Of a stretch of 57,216 nucleotides of DNA, positions 8,109-16,388 are shown in pieces. Positions within the stretch are counted from its first letter, which is position 1. Each line of letters opens with the position of its first letter. The position numbers were made by a program, and so were the translations under genes. Under the pieces are notes generated by a model, which saw only the letters and a program-made list of their open reading frames with translations, searched no databases and was not told where the DNA came from. The stretch is from Bacteroidota bacterium (GTDB lineage Bacteria > Bacteroidota > Bacteroidia > Sphingobacteriales > Sphingobacteriaceae): assembly GCA_013286565.1 (NCBI GenBank), contig JABDFM010000015.1:1-57216 (forward strand). The letters are read 5' to 3'.

Positions 8109-8161
8109 GTCTTGTTTTACATAAACATTCAAAAAATTATTTATAGCTTAGCTATCTCAAT

Positions 8162-10681
8162 ATGCTGAAAAAGATACCTTTATTACTGATCACCCTACTT
8201 TTTGCCTGCATCGCTTTTGCGCAGGAAATTCAATCGCCATCCCAATTTTTAGGATATAAGCTGGGTTCACAGTTTACCCCGCATTTCCGCATTGCAGAAT
8301 ATTTTAAATACGTAGCAGCCACATCAAAAAATGTAAAGCTGCAGCAATACGGCGCCACTAATGAGGGTCGTCCATTAATGGTGATGTTTATCGCCTCAGA
8401 TCAAAACATAAACCGGCTGGAAGAAATACGCCAGCATAATCTTTCGCTTGCGGGTTTAGGTACATCCTCAACTGCTACTGCAAGTGCTACTCCTATTATA
8501 GTGTGGTTGAGTTACAACGTACACGGCAACGAGCCCAGCTCAAGCGAGGCGGCTATGGAGGCTCTTTACGAAATAGCCAATACCGCAAATTCACGCACGC
8601 AGCCCTGGCTAAAAAATACGGTGGTGGTGATCGACCCCTGCCTAAATCCCGACGGGCGCGAACGCTATGTTAATTTTTACAATTCGGTAAAAGGGGCAGT
8701 GCCTGATGCTGATCCTTCATCGCGCGAACACTCTGAACCCTGGCCCGGCGGAAGGATAAACCATTATTATTTCGACCTTAACCGCGACTGGGCCTGGCAA
8801 ACACAAAGGGAAACGCAGGCGCGAGTAGCCTTATTTAATCAATGGCTGCCCCAGGTGCACGTGGATTTCCACGAGCAGGGGTATAATTCGCCCTACTATT
8901 TTGCCCCGGCGGCGGCGCCTTTTCATAAGGATATTACCGCCTGGCAACTGGAATTTCAAACCATTATCGGTAAAAACAACGCTAAGTATTTCGATCAGAA
9001 CGGCTGGATGTATTTTACCAAAGAAGAATTCGACCTGCTTTATCCATCCTACGGCGATACCTATCCCATTTATAACGGCTCTATTGGCATGACGTATGAA
9101 CAGGGTGGTATCGCGGCAGGTTTGGCCATCGCTACCCGCAGCGGTGATACCTTAACACTTGCCGACCGTATATCGCACCATCTTTCCAACAGCCTGAGCA
9201 CCGTAGAAGCCGCATCGGCCAATGCGCCAAAAGCGCTGGATGAGTTTAAAAAATACTTTGACAATAGCCGCACCAATCCTCCCGGCGAATACAAAACCTA
9301 CGTTATTAAAAATGATAACCAGGACAAGATCGATAAACTGGCTGACCTGCTGAGCCGGAACGGTATTCAATATGGCTATGGTGTAAAAGCAGGGAGCACA
9401 GGCTTTAATTATGTCACCGGTAAAACAGAGTCATTCGAAATAAACAGTCATGATATGGTGATCAATGCCTATCAGCCTAAATCGGTACTGTTAAATGTAT
9501 TATTAGAACCTAAAACCTTTGTAGCCGATTCAAACACCTACGATATTACAGCCTGGGCCTTACCCTATGCGTACGGCCTTAAAGCCTATGGGGTTAAGGA
9601 ATCGATAAAACCGGCGCAGGGGAAAACAACCAGCGTAGTACTAACTGCCCCGCCAACTACAATCAATAAACACGCCTATGCCTACATATCGGCATGGCGT
9701 TCGGTAAATGATGTAAAGTTTTTGGCCGAATTACTGAAAAAGAACATTAAAGTGCGAAGCGCAGAAGCCCCTTTTGAAGCCGGTGGTAAAAAATTTGCTG
9801 CCGGATCATTGGTGATCACGCGTGCGGGTAACAATTCCGACAATTTTGATGATATCGTACTTGGGGCGGCTGCAGACTGCAACCGGGAACTGGTGCCGTT
9901 AAATTCAGGCTTTGTTGATAAGGGGGCTGACATAGGCTCGCGGTTTATCAGGTTTATCCATCCGCCAAAAATTATGCTAATTACCGGCGATGGCGTTTCG
10001 GCTGAAGCGATGGGCGAGGTTTGGCATTTTTTTGAACAGCAGATCAATTACCCGATCACCCTGGTTAGATATAAAGACCTTAACCGCATCCGTTGGAATG
10101 ATTTTGACGTGGCCATATTTCCTGATGGGAATTATGATGATTTTCCAGCCGATAAACTTCAAAACTGGGTACATGATGGTGGTAAGCTGATCGCTATGGA
10201 AAATACAGTTTCCTTGCTGGTTGATAAAAGAGGCTTCTCCATAAAAAACCTGCCTGGCGATAAACATAAGGAGGATACCGCCGCTAAAGATAAACCAGAT
10301 ATGGTAAAGGTATATGCCGACCGCGATCATGAGTCGATAAGGTCGAGTGTGCCCGGCGCTATTTATAAAGTGGATATGGATAACACCCACCCGCTGGGCT
10401 TTGGGTTGGACAAATACTACTTTACCCTTAAATTAAACGATGTATTGTACAGCTACCTGGGCGATGACGGATGGAATGTGGGCACAGTTAAAAAGGATGC
10501 TTATGTAGAGGGCTTTGTGGGCCAGAAAGCAAAAGAAAAGATCAAAAATGGACTTTTGTTTGGCGTGCAATCGCTTGGCCGTGGCTCAGTAGTTTATATG
10601 GTGGATGATCCTCTGTTCCGCAGCTTTTGGGAAAACGGCAAACTGCTGTTCAGCAACTCAGTGTTTATGGTGGGGCAATAA
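8162..10681 (+). CDS. Secreted M14 family zinc carboxypeptidase
   Basis: An 839-residue exported metallopeptidase. It has a signal peptide (1-21, ending AFAQ). The M14 domain has zinc ligands His121 and Glu124 (YNVHGNE), PCLNPDGRERY (about 159-169), NRDWAWQTQRET and a third ligand His in VDFHEQG (about 237). The catalytic Glu is probably in TYEQGGIAAG. After about residue 600 a domain resembling the class I glutamine-amidotransferase fold follows (MLITGDGVSAEAMGEVW, AIFPDGNYDDFPADKL, WVHDGGKLIAMENT), as in related large Bacteroidota M14 proteins. It probably degrades peptides in the periplasm or outside the cell. No partner gene is adjacent. Confidence 0.9.
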   Translation: MLKKIPLLLITLLFACIAFAQEIQSPSQFLGYKLGSQFTPHFRIAEYFKYVAATSKNVKLQQYGATNEGRPLMVMFIASDQNINRLEEIRQHNLSLAGLGTSSTATASATPIIVWLSYNVHGNEPSSSEAAMEALYEIANTANSRTQPWLKNTVVVIDPCLNPDGRERYVNFYNSVKGAVPDADPSSREHSEPWPGGRINHYYFDLNRDWAWQTQRETQARVALFNQWLPQVHVDFHEQGYNSPYYFAPAAAPFHKDITAWQLEFQTIIGKNNAKYFDQNGWMYFTKEEFDLLYPSYGDTYPIYNGSIGMTYEQGGIAAGLAIATRSGDTLTLADRISHHLSNSLSTVEAASANAPKALDEFKKYFDNSRTNPPGEYKTYVIKNDNQDKIDKLADLLSRNGIQYGYGVKAGSTGFNYVTGKTESFEINSHDMVINAYQPKSVLLNVLLEPKTFVADSNTYDITAWALPYAYGLKAYGVKESIKPAQGKTTSVVLTAPPTTINKHAYAYISAWRSVNDVKFLAELLKKNIKVRSAEAPFEAGGKKFAAGSLVITRAGNNSDNFDDIVLGAAADCNRELVPLNSGFVDKGADIGSRFIRFIHPPKIMLITGDGVSAEAMGEVWHFFEQQINYPITLVRYKDLNRIRWNDFDVAIFPDGNYDDFPADKLQNWVHDGGKLIAMENTVSLLVDKRGFSIKNLPGDKHKEDTAAKDKPDMVKVYADRDHESIRSSVPGAIYKVDMDNTHPLGFGLDKYYFTLKLNDVLYSYLGDDGWNVGTVKKDAYVEGFVGQKAKEKIKNGLLFGVQSLGRGSVVYMVDDPLFRSFWENGKLLFSNSVFMVGQ

Positions 10682-10860
10682 GTCAGTTAACAGTTTTGAG
10701 TTTGCAGTAGGCAGTTGCAGTTTTGCGACACTTATGCTAATCGAAATATCTTTTGTAATATATTATATCGTTACCATTTTTTATAAAACCTAAAGAGAAA
10801 GACGTAAAGAATAAGCCCCTTAAACATAGTAAGCCAGTTTTCACGAACGGGCCTTTTTAT

Positions 10861-10868
10861 TACATTTG
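10861..10868 (+). promoter_or_regulatory. Bacteroidota -7 box (TACATTTG)
   Basis: An exact TAnnTTTG match ending 24 bases before the ATG at 10893. The spacing suits a short leader. The -33 region is only weakly matched (TTTTC about 20 bases upstream). Confidence 0.55.
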
Positions 10869-10892
10869 ATTTCATCTAAATACCTAAACTCA

Positions 10893-11324
10893 ATGAAAAA
10901 ATTGACCCTGTTTTTCGTCCTATTTGTAACCCCATTTTGCTTAAAAGCACAAGGAAATAACACTCAAAATGAAAGCTATATGATAAAGCCGGGGTATTTA
11001 AAAAAAGACATTAGAAAAAATTGTGAAAATGAACCGGCAAATTTCAGCCTAATTTCTAAGACCGATACTTGCGATTCATATACTTATCAAAGTTATTTTC
11101 GAATAAATTGCCATTATAAAAATGATACGTGCAATAGATTAGAATTAATCTATCCATTTAATCACAAAGAAATAAAGAATGTAGTCGAAGGCCCCTATAA
11201 GAAAATAGGGGACAATACGTGGGTTCTATATACTGAAGGTGTAGAAATGAGGATGAGCTTTGATACTAAGAAGGACTTAATGATAATGAACATTACAAAT
11301 AGCGCAATTAAAAAGCAAGATTAA
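10893..11324 (+). CDS. Orphan secreted protein, AT-rich
   Basis: A 143-residue protein with a signal peptide (1-20, ending LKAQ). The mature part has four Cys residues (RKNCENE, TDTCDSY, RINCHYKNDTCN), suggesting disulphides in the periplasm. I recognise no family. The ATG at 10893 is preferred over the upstream TTG at 10866, which lies in the promoter box; the ATG is followed by a classic signal sequence. Codon use is clearly more A/T-rich than in the neighbouring peptidase and hydrolase genes. Together with the flanking 15-bp direct repeats this suggests acquisition from elsewhere. Confidence 0.7.
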   Translation: MKKLTLFFVLFVTPFCLKAQGNNTQNESYMIKPGYLKKDIRKNCENEPANFSLISKTDTCDSYTYQSYFRINCHYKNDTCNRLELIYPFNHKEIKNVVEGPYKKIGDNTWVLYTEGVEMRMSFDTKKDLMIMNITNSAIKKQD

Positions 11325-11440
11325 TTTGTCCCAACTTGTATATCGTTACCATTATATATATTTAGATAAATTTTAAGAACTGCAAACCGCCAACTCAAAA
11401 CTGCCAACTGAAAAAAGACTGCCAACTGAAAAAACCTTTC

Positions 11441-13249
11441 ATGAAAAAGATCATCACCCTTTTGCTTTGTATAGCCACACTACATGTGTTTGCCCAGCAA
11501 TCAACCATTGAAGACCCCCGCTTTAAGGGTTTGGACACGGCTTTTCAGCGGGTGCTTAAAAACTGGCATGCGGCAGGTTTCGCGGTAGTGGTTGTTCAGA
11601 AAAATAAAGTGGTTTATGCTAAAGGGTTTGGCTATCGCAATATAGCGGGCCGGTTGCCGGTAACGCCTAATACATTATTCGCTATCGGCTCATGCACCAA
11701 GGCTTTTACTTCTACCTTAATAGGCAAGCTGCAACAGGACGGTAAACTGGATATTGATAAGCCCGTAAATAATTACCTTCCATCTTTAAAGTTCTATACT
11801 GATGCCATGACCAATACTATCACCCTGCGCGACATGATGAGCCACCGTACCGGTCTGCCCCGGCATGATCTATCGTGGTATTTTTTTAGCACCATGTCAG
11901 TCGATAGCCTGATGCAACGGGTACAATACATGGAACCCACCTACGGCATAAGAGAAAAATGGCAATACAATAATTTTATGTTCGCGGCGCAAGGGGCGGT
12001 TGTTGAAAAATTAACCGGCAAAAGCTGGGAAGATAATATCAAACAAAGCTTTTTTATACCTCTTGGCATGACACGCTCTGATTTGAGTATCCCCGAGCTG
12101 GAGAAATCCGATGATATTGCCACCGGGTACGAGGTGAAAAAGGACAGCATTATAAAAAAACAGGCGTACTATCATATTAATGGTATGGCACCTGCAGGCG
12201 CCATCAACAGCAGCGTTAATGACATGGCTAAATGGGTGATCACCTGGATCAATAATGGTAAGTATAATGGGAAAGAGATCATCCCTGCCCGGCACCGTAA
12301 CGAAGCCATGAGTTCACAATCCATCATTGATGCTGCCTTGCCCAATAAGGAAAATCCTGATATCTACTTTGCAAATTATGGGTTTGGTTGGTTCCTGTCA
12401 TCATACGAAGGGCATTATAGGGTGGAGCATGGCGGTAATATTGATGGCTTTTCGGCCAGCACCTGCTTTTTCCCTTCTGATAGTGTAGGTATCGTGGTAT
12501 TAACTAACCAGAATGGTTCAACTGTTCCCGGCATAGTAAGGAATATACTTGCCGACCGGATGCTTAACCTAAAATACCATGATTGGAACAGTTACCTTAA
12601 AAGCGTAGCTGATAAGGGTAAAAAGGAAGCCGAAAAAATAGAAAAAGAAAAGAAACCTTCTACAAGTCATAACCCCGCCACACATTCATTAGCTGATTTT
12701 GCCGGTAGCTATACCAACCCCGGATATGGCACGATGCATATTTATGTGAGCCATGATTCATTGTTCTTAAAAACAGTTACCCACACCCTTTGGCTGCGGC
12801 ATGCCAATTACGATATTTTTGATGTGTTTGATAAAGATCCCAAAGAGGGTATTGATACTTCGCAAATGGCTGGCGTGAAAATACAGTTCGGGATGAATTT
12901 ATCCGGGGACATCGATGGCTTGACAAGCCAGTTGGAAGGAGGCTTAAAGCCGCTTTTATTTACCAAAGGCATAGAAGCTAAATCGATCAGCTCAAATGAG
13001 CTTCAAAAATATGTGGGCGAGTATGAATTGGGTGGAATAACCGCAAAAATATACGTTAAGGATGGTAAAACCCTGTATGCCCTTGTACCCGGCCAGCCGG
13101 ACTATGAGCTGATCCCTTTAGGGAATGATAAGTTCGCTTTAAAGGTATTAAGCGGTTATTACCTGCAATTCGGTCCTCCCGGCGAAGCCAAGATCACCGA
13201 AGCCACCTTTATTCAACCCAACGGTAGCTTTAAGGCGAAGAAGAAGTGA
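11441..13249 (+). CDS. Serine hydrolase, beta-lactamase/class C family
   Basis: A 602-residue exported protein with a signal peptide (1-19, ending VFAQ). The beta-lactamase-like domain (PF00144) shows Ser84-x-x-Lys87 (GSCTKAF), Tyr176-Asn-Asn178 in the Y-x-N position and His330-Gly-Gly332 (VEHGGNIDGFS) in the K/H-x-G position, so the active site is complete. After a Lys/Glu-rich linker (about 402-420) a C-terminal domain typical of DUF3471 follows (LADFAGSYTNPGYG), with a second related module near ELQKYVGEYELGG. Members include D-aminopeptidases, esterases and carboxypeptidases, and antibiotic hydrolysis should not be assumed. Located in the periplasm or outside. Confidence 0.88.
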   Translation: MKKIITLLLCIATLHVFAQQSTIEDPRFKGLDTAFQRVLKNWHAAGFAVVVVQKNKVVYAKGFGYRNIAGRLPVTPNTLFAIGSCTKAFTSTLIGKLQQDGKLDIDKPVNNYLPSLKFYTDAMTNTITLRDMMSHRTGLPRHDLSWYFFSTMSVDSLMQRVQYMEPTYGIREKWQYNNFMFAAQGAVVEKLTGKSWEDNIKQSFFIPLGMTRSDLSIPELEKSDDIATGYEVKKDSIIKKQAYYHINGMAPAGAINSSVNDMAKWVITWINNGKYNGKEIIPARHRNEAMSSQSIIDAALPNKENPDIYFANYGFGWFLSSYEGHYRVEHGGNIDGFSASTCFFPSDSVGIVVLTNQNGSTVPGIVRNILADRMLNLKYHDWNSYLKSVADKGKKEAEKIEKEKKPSTSHNPATHSLADFAGSYTNPGYGTMHIYVSHDSLFLKTVTHTLWLRHANYDIFDVFDKDPKEGIDTSQMAGVKIQFGMNLSGDIDGLTSQLEGGLKPLLFTKGIEAKSISSNELQKYVGEYELGGITAKIYVKDGKTLYALVPGQPDYELIPLGNDKFALKVLSGYYLQFGPPGEAKITEATFIQPNGSFKAKKK

Positions 13250-13263
13250 GTTTGCAGTTTTCA

Positions 13264-13336
13264 GTGGGCAGTTTGCTATAGGAGTCGTTTTTAACTGCCC
13301 AAGCAAACCGCTTACTGCCCACTGCAAACTGCCCAC
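13264..13336. repeat. 13-bp perfect inverted repeat between convergent genes
   Basis: GTGGGCAGTTTGC at 13264-13276 pairs exactly with GCAAACTGCCCAC at 13324-13336. This is the same AGTTTGCAGT family seen at 10684 and 11392. It lies between the convergent hydrolase and TonB-receptor genes and may fold in both transcripts. Confidence 0.6.
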
Positions 13337-15790
13337 TTAATTATTCCCTTTCACTCTTCCTTTAAGATCATCGGCGCCGCTTTCGTGTTCGCGGGCTTTT
13401 ATTTTGTTATTGCCAAAGTTCCAGGTTACGGTTAACCTGGTGATGCGCGATTCGCGTTTTTGGGTGATATCCAAATTAGTGCTTTGATAATTACTGTTAA
13501 CATCATTGCGCAGCGTATTAAATATATCGCTCATGGATAGCTTTACGTTTAATTTTTTATTGGCAAACCCGTGACTTATCCCCGCATCAACAGAATACCT
13601 GGGTTTAACATCATAAAGCCCGTAGGTAAGATCTGATTGATAATTTCCTGTTAATTCTGCCTTGTAGCCGCTAATTGGTGTGAAGGTTTGGGTTGTGCGG
13701 ATATTATAGGCCACCTGGCCCCTGTCCAAATTTCCACCCTCTAATCCGTTTGATTTAAAGCCCAGGTAAAACGCGGTGGCGTTCACATTACCTTCCCACC
13801 ATTTTGTAATGGTATAAGGAGCATAAAGATTGGCGTTATAGGCGTTTTGTACCTGCAAATTGTCCTGTGTTATAAACGAGACTTTGGTAGCCGGGTCTGT
13901 TCCGGGTACTTCGGTTATTACATCCGTAGTGCGGCTATAGCCTAATGTTAAAGTGATACTCTTATTATAGGTGTAGTTAAATTCGAAGTTATTGGTGTAC
14001 TGTGGTTTTAAGTAAGGGTTTCCTTTTTGATAGGTATATGGATCAAGATGAAAAACAAACGGATTAAGGTTATCATACTGCGGCCTGTCAATACGGCGGC
14101 TGTAGGAGAAGTTGATCTCATTTTTATCATTTATGGTATGGTTGATAAACAAGCTTGGGAAAAAGTTAAGATAATGCCTGGGTATATTCGATACATTATT
14201 TGCCGAATCGCCGTTTGCTGTTGAACTGGTATATTCTGCTCTTAAGCCTGCCTGCACAGAGTAGCCTTTGAAATCCTTATTTAAATTGATATAGCCCGCG
14301 TCAATTTTTTCATCATAAATAAAATGGTTGGTGCTTAAATAAGGGGCAGCTTCGTCAGTCGTTTCCATCAGGTTATTATCCGTTTTTACATCGCTGAATT
14401 TCAAACCGGTTTCCAGCTTCAGCGATTTGTTTATGGGTTTTATATAATCAACTTTCGCGGTGCGGATATTAATAATTGAGGGGGTATGGTTGCCTAAAAA
14501 AGATTGTTTGTACGGAATGCTGATATTTGGCAGGGTATAAAAGGTTGGATATGTAGCAAACGAATTGTTTTTAAACTGTGAATAATCAAGGTCTGCGCTT
14601 AATTCCTGGCCTGCGGTGTCAATTTTGTAAGTGTCATTAAGGTTAAACGCGATGTTGTGATAGGTTTGGTGAATAGACGAAATGGTATTTAACGAAGAAT
14701 CAACCTCATTGAAACTCTTGCCTATATATGTGTTATCATTAATGTTATCGTTTTCACCGTTAAAATAACCGGTTACCACAAAACCTATGGTGTTTTTTGA
14801 CGACATATCATAATCCGCCCCAAAACGGTAGCTGTTATTATGATCGGCATCAATAATAGGGCTCGTCTGCCTGAAATAAGTAGTTGCTCCTGTGCCATCG
14901 GTAATAATCCGTTCGATGCCTATATCCTGTATGCGCTTATTATCATTATGGCTGAACGAACCGAATATATTCAAGTTGCCTTCTTTGTGGTTCAATTGCA
15001 AGGTCTGGTTATCCTTCCAATATGCGCCATATCCGGTTCCAACGGTCAGGCTGCCATTTGTACCGGCCTGTTTGTTCTTTTTCAGTATTATATTGATGAT
15101 ACCCGAATTACCTGCCGCATCATATTTGGCAGAAGGATTGGTAATGATCTCTATTGATTTGATGGTAGTGCCATCAGTTGACCGAAGCAACGTGGCTAAC
15201 TGGGCCGATGTAAGATAAGTGAGCTTATCATTGATCATCACCGTTACACCCTGCTTTCCTTTTAGGCTGATGTTATCGTCCTTATCAACGCTTACACCGG
15301 GCGCCCTTTCCAGTATATCCATTGCCGAGTTGCCTGCCGCCAAAACGCTGTTTTCCACATTCATCACTGTGCGGTCCACCTTACGTTCTATCAATGGCTT
15401 TGCAGCGGTAACACTCACGCCGCTTAAACTACGAGTGGCCGGCTGCATTTTTAGTTCCGGCAGAACGATATTGGGTGAATTTGGAGTTACATTAAAAGGC
15501 TGAGTTAATGCCTTCTCGTAACCCACCGGGGTGGCCTTAATAATATAACTCCCGGTTTTAATATGTTCAAAGGCATATACACCCGATTCATTGCTTAAAG
15601 TGCTCTTCACAATAGTGGAGTCCTTGGCATTTAATAATGTGGCTGTGGCATATGTCATGGGTTTACCCTGTTCATCAAGCAATGATCCCGTAACATTTGC
15701 CGACTGCCCATCGGTTTGGGCAAACGTAACACTCGTCGCCGCTATGATCAGCAGCAGCGTAAAATATATTTTATGTAGAATTGGTTTCAT
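13337..15790 (-). CDS. TonB-dependent receptor, outer membrane beta-barrel family
   Basis: An 817-residue outer-membrane protein. Signal peptide 1-24 (ending TFAQ), carboxypeptidase-like regulatory domain about 30-115 (VTGSLLDEQGKPMTYATATL), plug domain about 135-235 (MDILERAPGVSVDKDDNISL, KSIEIITNPSAKYDAAGNSG), then a 14-stranded-type barrel of the OMP_b-brl_3 class ending in WNFGNNK and a charged tail. It lacks a SusD partner, so it belongs to the group of stand-alone receptors; substrate unknown. It shares layout and motifs with the receptor at 41967-44417. Its upstream gap has no clear TAnnTTTG box; a CGGTTA/TAACCG inverted repeat lies at 15877-15890. Confidence 0.9.
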   Translation of the reverse strand: MKPILHKIYFTLLLIIAATSVTFAQTDGQSANVTGSLLDEQGKPMTYATATLLNAKDSTIVKSTLSNESGVYAFEHIKTGSYIIKATPVGYEKALTQPFNVTPNSPNIVLPELKMQPATRSLSGVSVTAAKPLIERKVDRTVMNVENSVLAAGNSAMDILERAPGVSVDKDDNISLKGKQGVTVMINDKLTYLTSAQLATLLRSTDGTTIKSIEIITNPSAKYDAAGNSGIINIILKKNKQAGTNGSLTVGTGYGAYWKDNQTLQLNHKEGNLNIFGSFSHNDNKRIQDIGIERIITDGTGATTYFRQTSPIIDADHNNSYRFGADYDMSSKNTIGFVVTGYFNGENDNINDNTYIGKSFNEVDSSLNTISSIHQTYHNIAFNLNDTYKIDTAGQELSADLDYSQFKNNSFATYPTFYTLPNISIPYKQSFLGNHTPSIINIRTAKVDYIKPINKSLKLETGLKFSDVKTDNNLMETTDEAAPYLSTNHFIYDEKIDAGYINLNKDFKGYSVQAGLRAEYTSSTANGDSANNVSNIPRHYLNFFPSLFINHTINDKNEINFSYSRRIDRPQYDNLNPFVFHLDPYTYQKGNPYLKPQYTNNFEFNYTYNKSITLTLGYSRTTDVITEVPGTDPATKVSFITQDNLQVQNAYNANLYAPYTITKWWEGNVNATAFYLGFKSNGLEGGNLDRGQVAYNIRTTQTFTPISGYKAELTGNYQSDLTYGLYDVKPRYSVDAGISHGFANKKLNVKLSMSDIFNTLRNDVNSNYQSTNLDITQKRESRITRLTVTWNFGNNKIKAREHESGADDLKGRVKGNN

Positions 15791-16160
15791 GGTTGTGGTT
15801 TTTAAAATTTTGGCAATAAAAAGCCGTTAAAAGATCTTCCTCTTTTTTTAGGTTGTTAAATAAGTTGTTGACGTTCCGGTTATCTAACCGTTAGGTGGCA
15901 GGTAGCAGGATGTTAAAAATGTGTTCTCATTGATATGTTAATTTTAGTAATCCAATTTCTCAGGCAATAGCTATCCCATTAAAGAGTGTTCCTCTTTTTT
16001 TTTGAATAAATCAAAAAAGGGGGTTGCGGATACTGCCGCGGGCGTTTATGTTATTTTATATTAAGATGCAAAAACAGTACAGAAGGTTACAACTGATTTT
16101 GAGTTTTTCGGCGAAAAATGATATTTACATAGGTGAACGGCCGATTTTTATCGGTAAACG
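15791..16160. other. Gap of 370 bp without a supported gene
   Basis: AT-rich sequence that must hold the promoter of the minus-strand TonB receptor and the end of the PspC operon. I see a 6-bp inverted repeat (CGGTTA-TC-TAACCG, 15877-15890) that could be a regulator site, and two T-rich tracts preceded by CTTCC/TTCCTC. No convincing terminator and no coding region. Confidence 0.4.
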
Positions 16161-16388
16161 TCATTTTATGTTTTTTAACGCGGGTGCTATATTACCAATC
16201 ACGTCTTTAAAAAAGGAAAAGCTGTTTATACTGATCCTGGCTGATAAGCTTTGCTTAACAGCTTGTGTTTTTGCCGGATAGGATATCTTTCTAATCAATT
16301 TCCTATTATTAAGGTGTGTGGTATTATAATAAAGCAACATAAACCCGCATAGTAACAGCAGGCTTATGTATGTGCTTATCATTTTCAT
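16161..16388 (-). CDS. Small membrane-anchored protein, coupled to the PspC gene
   Basis: A 75-residue protein with one N-terminal hydrophobic segment (residues 4-20) and a basic C-terminal part. Its ATG overlaps the TGA of the PspC gene (ATGA at 16385-16388), the standard sign of translational coupling, which is the main reason to call it real. I do not recognise a family. A role beside the PspC-domain protein in the membrane is inferred from position only. Confidence 0.5.
   Translation of the reverse strand: MKMISTYISLLLLCGFMLLYYNTTHLNNRKLIRKISYPAKTQAVKQSLSARISINSFSFFKDVIGNIAPALKNIK

Larger units (their letters stand above)
10764..11353. repeat. 15-bp direct repeats flanking an orphan gene
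   Basis: TATATCGTTACCATT occurs identically at 10764-10778 and 11339-11353, on either side of the AT-rich gene 10893-11324. Direct repeats at the borders of a foreign-looking segment suggest insertion or a deletable cassette. No transposase or terminal inverted repeat is present. Confidence 0.6.
10684..11410. repeat. Interrupted inverted repeat (CAGTTTTGAGTT family)
   Basis: The arm CAGTTAACAGTTTTGAGTT at 10684-10702 and the inverted arm at 11392-11410 agree at all but two positions. More AGTTTGCAGT-like units adjoin both. The same family forms the closer pair at 13264-13336. Here the arms are about 690 bp apart because an AT-rich gene lies between them. Confidence 0.55.

Noticed and set aside
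14840..15503. Plus-strand frames of 94-108 codons inside the TonB receptor gene
   Set aside because: Antisense shadows of a gene with full family support.
16024..16281. Plus-strand frame of 85 codons
   Set aside because: It opposes the small gene coupled to PspC and shows no export, domain or start signal of its own.
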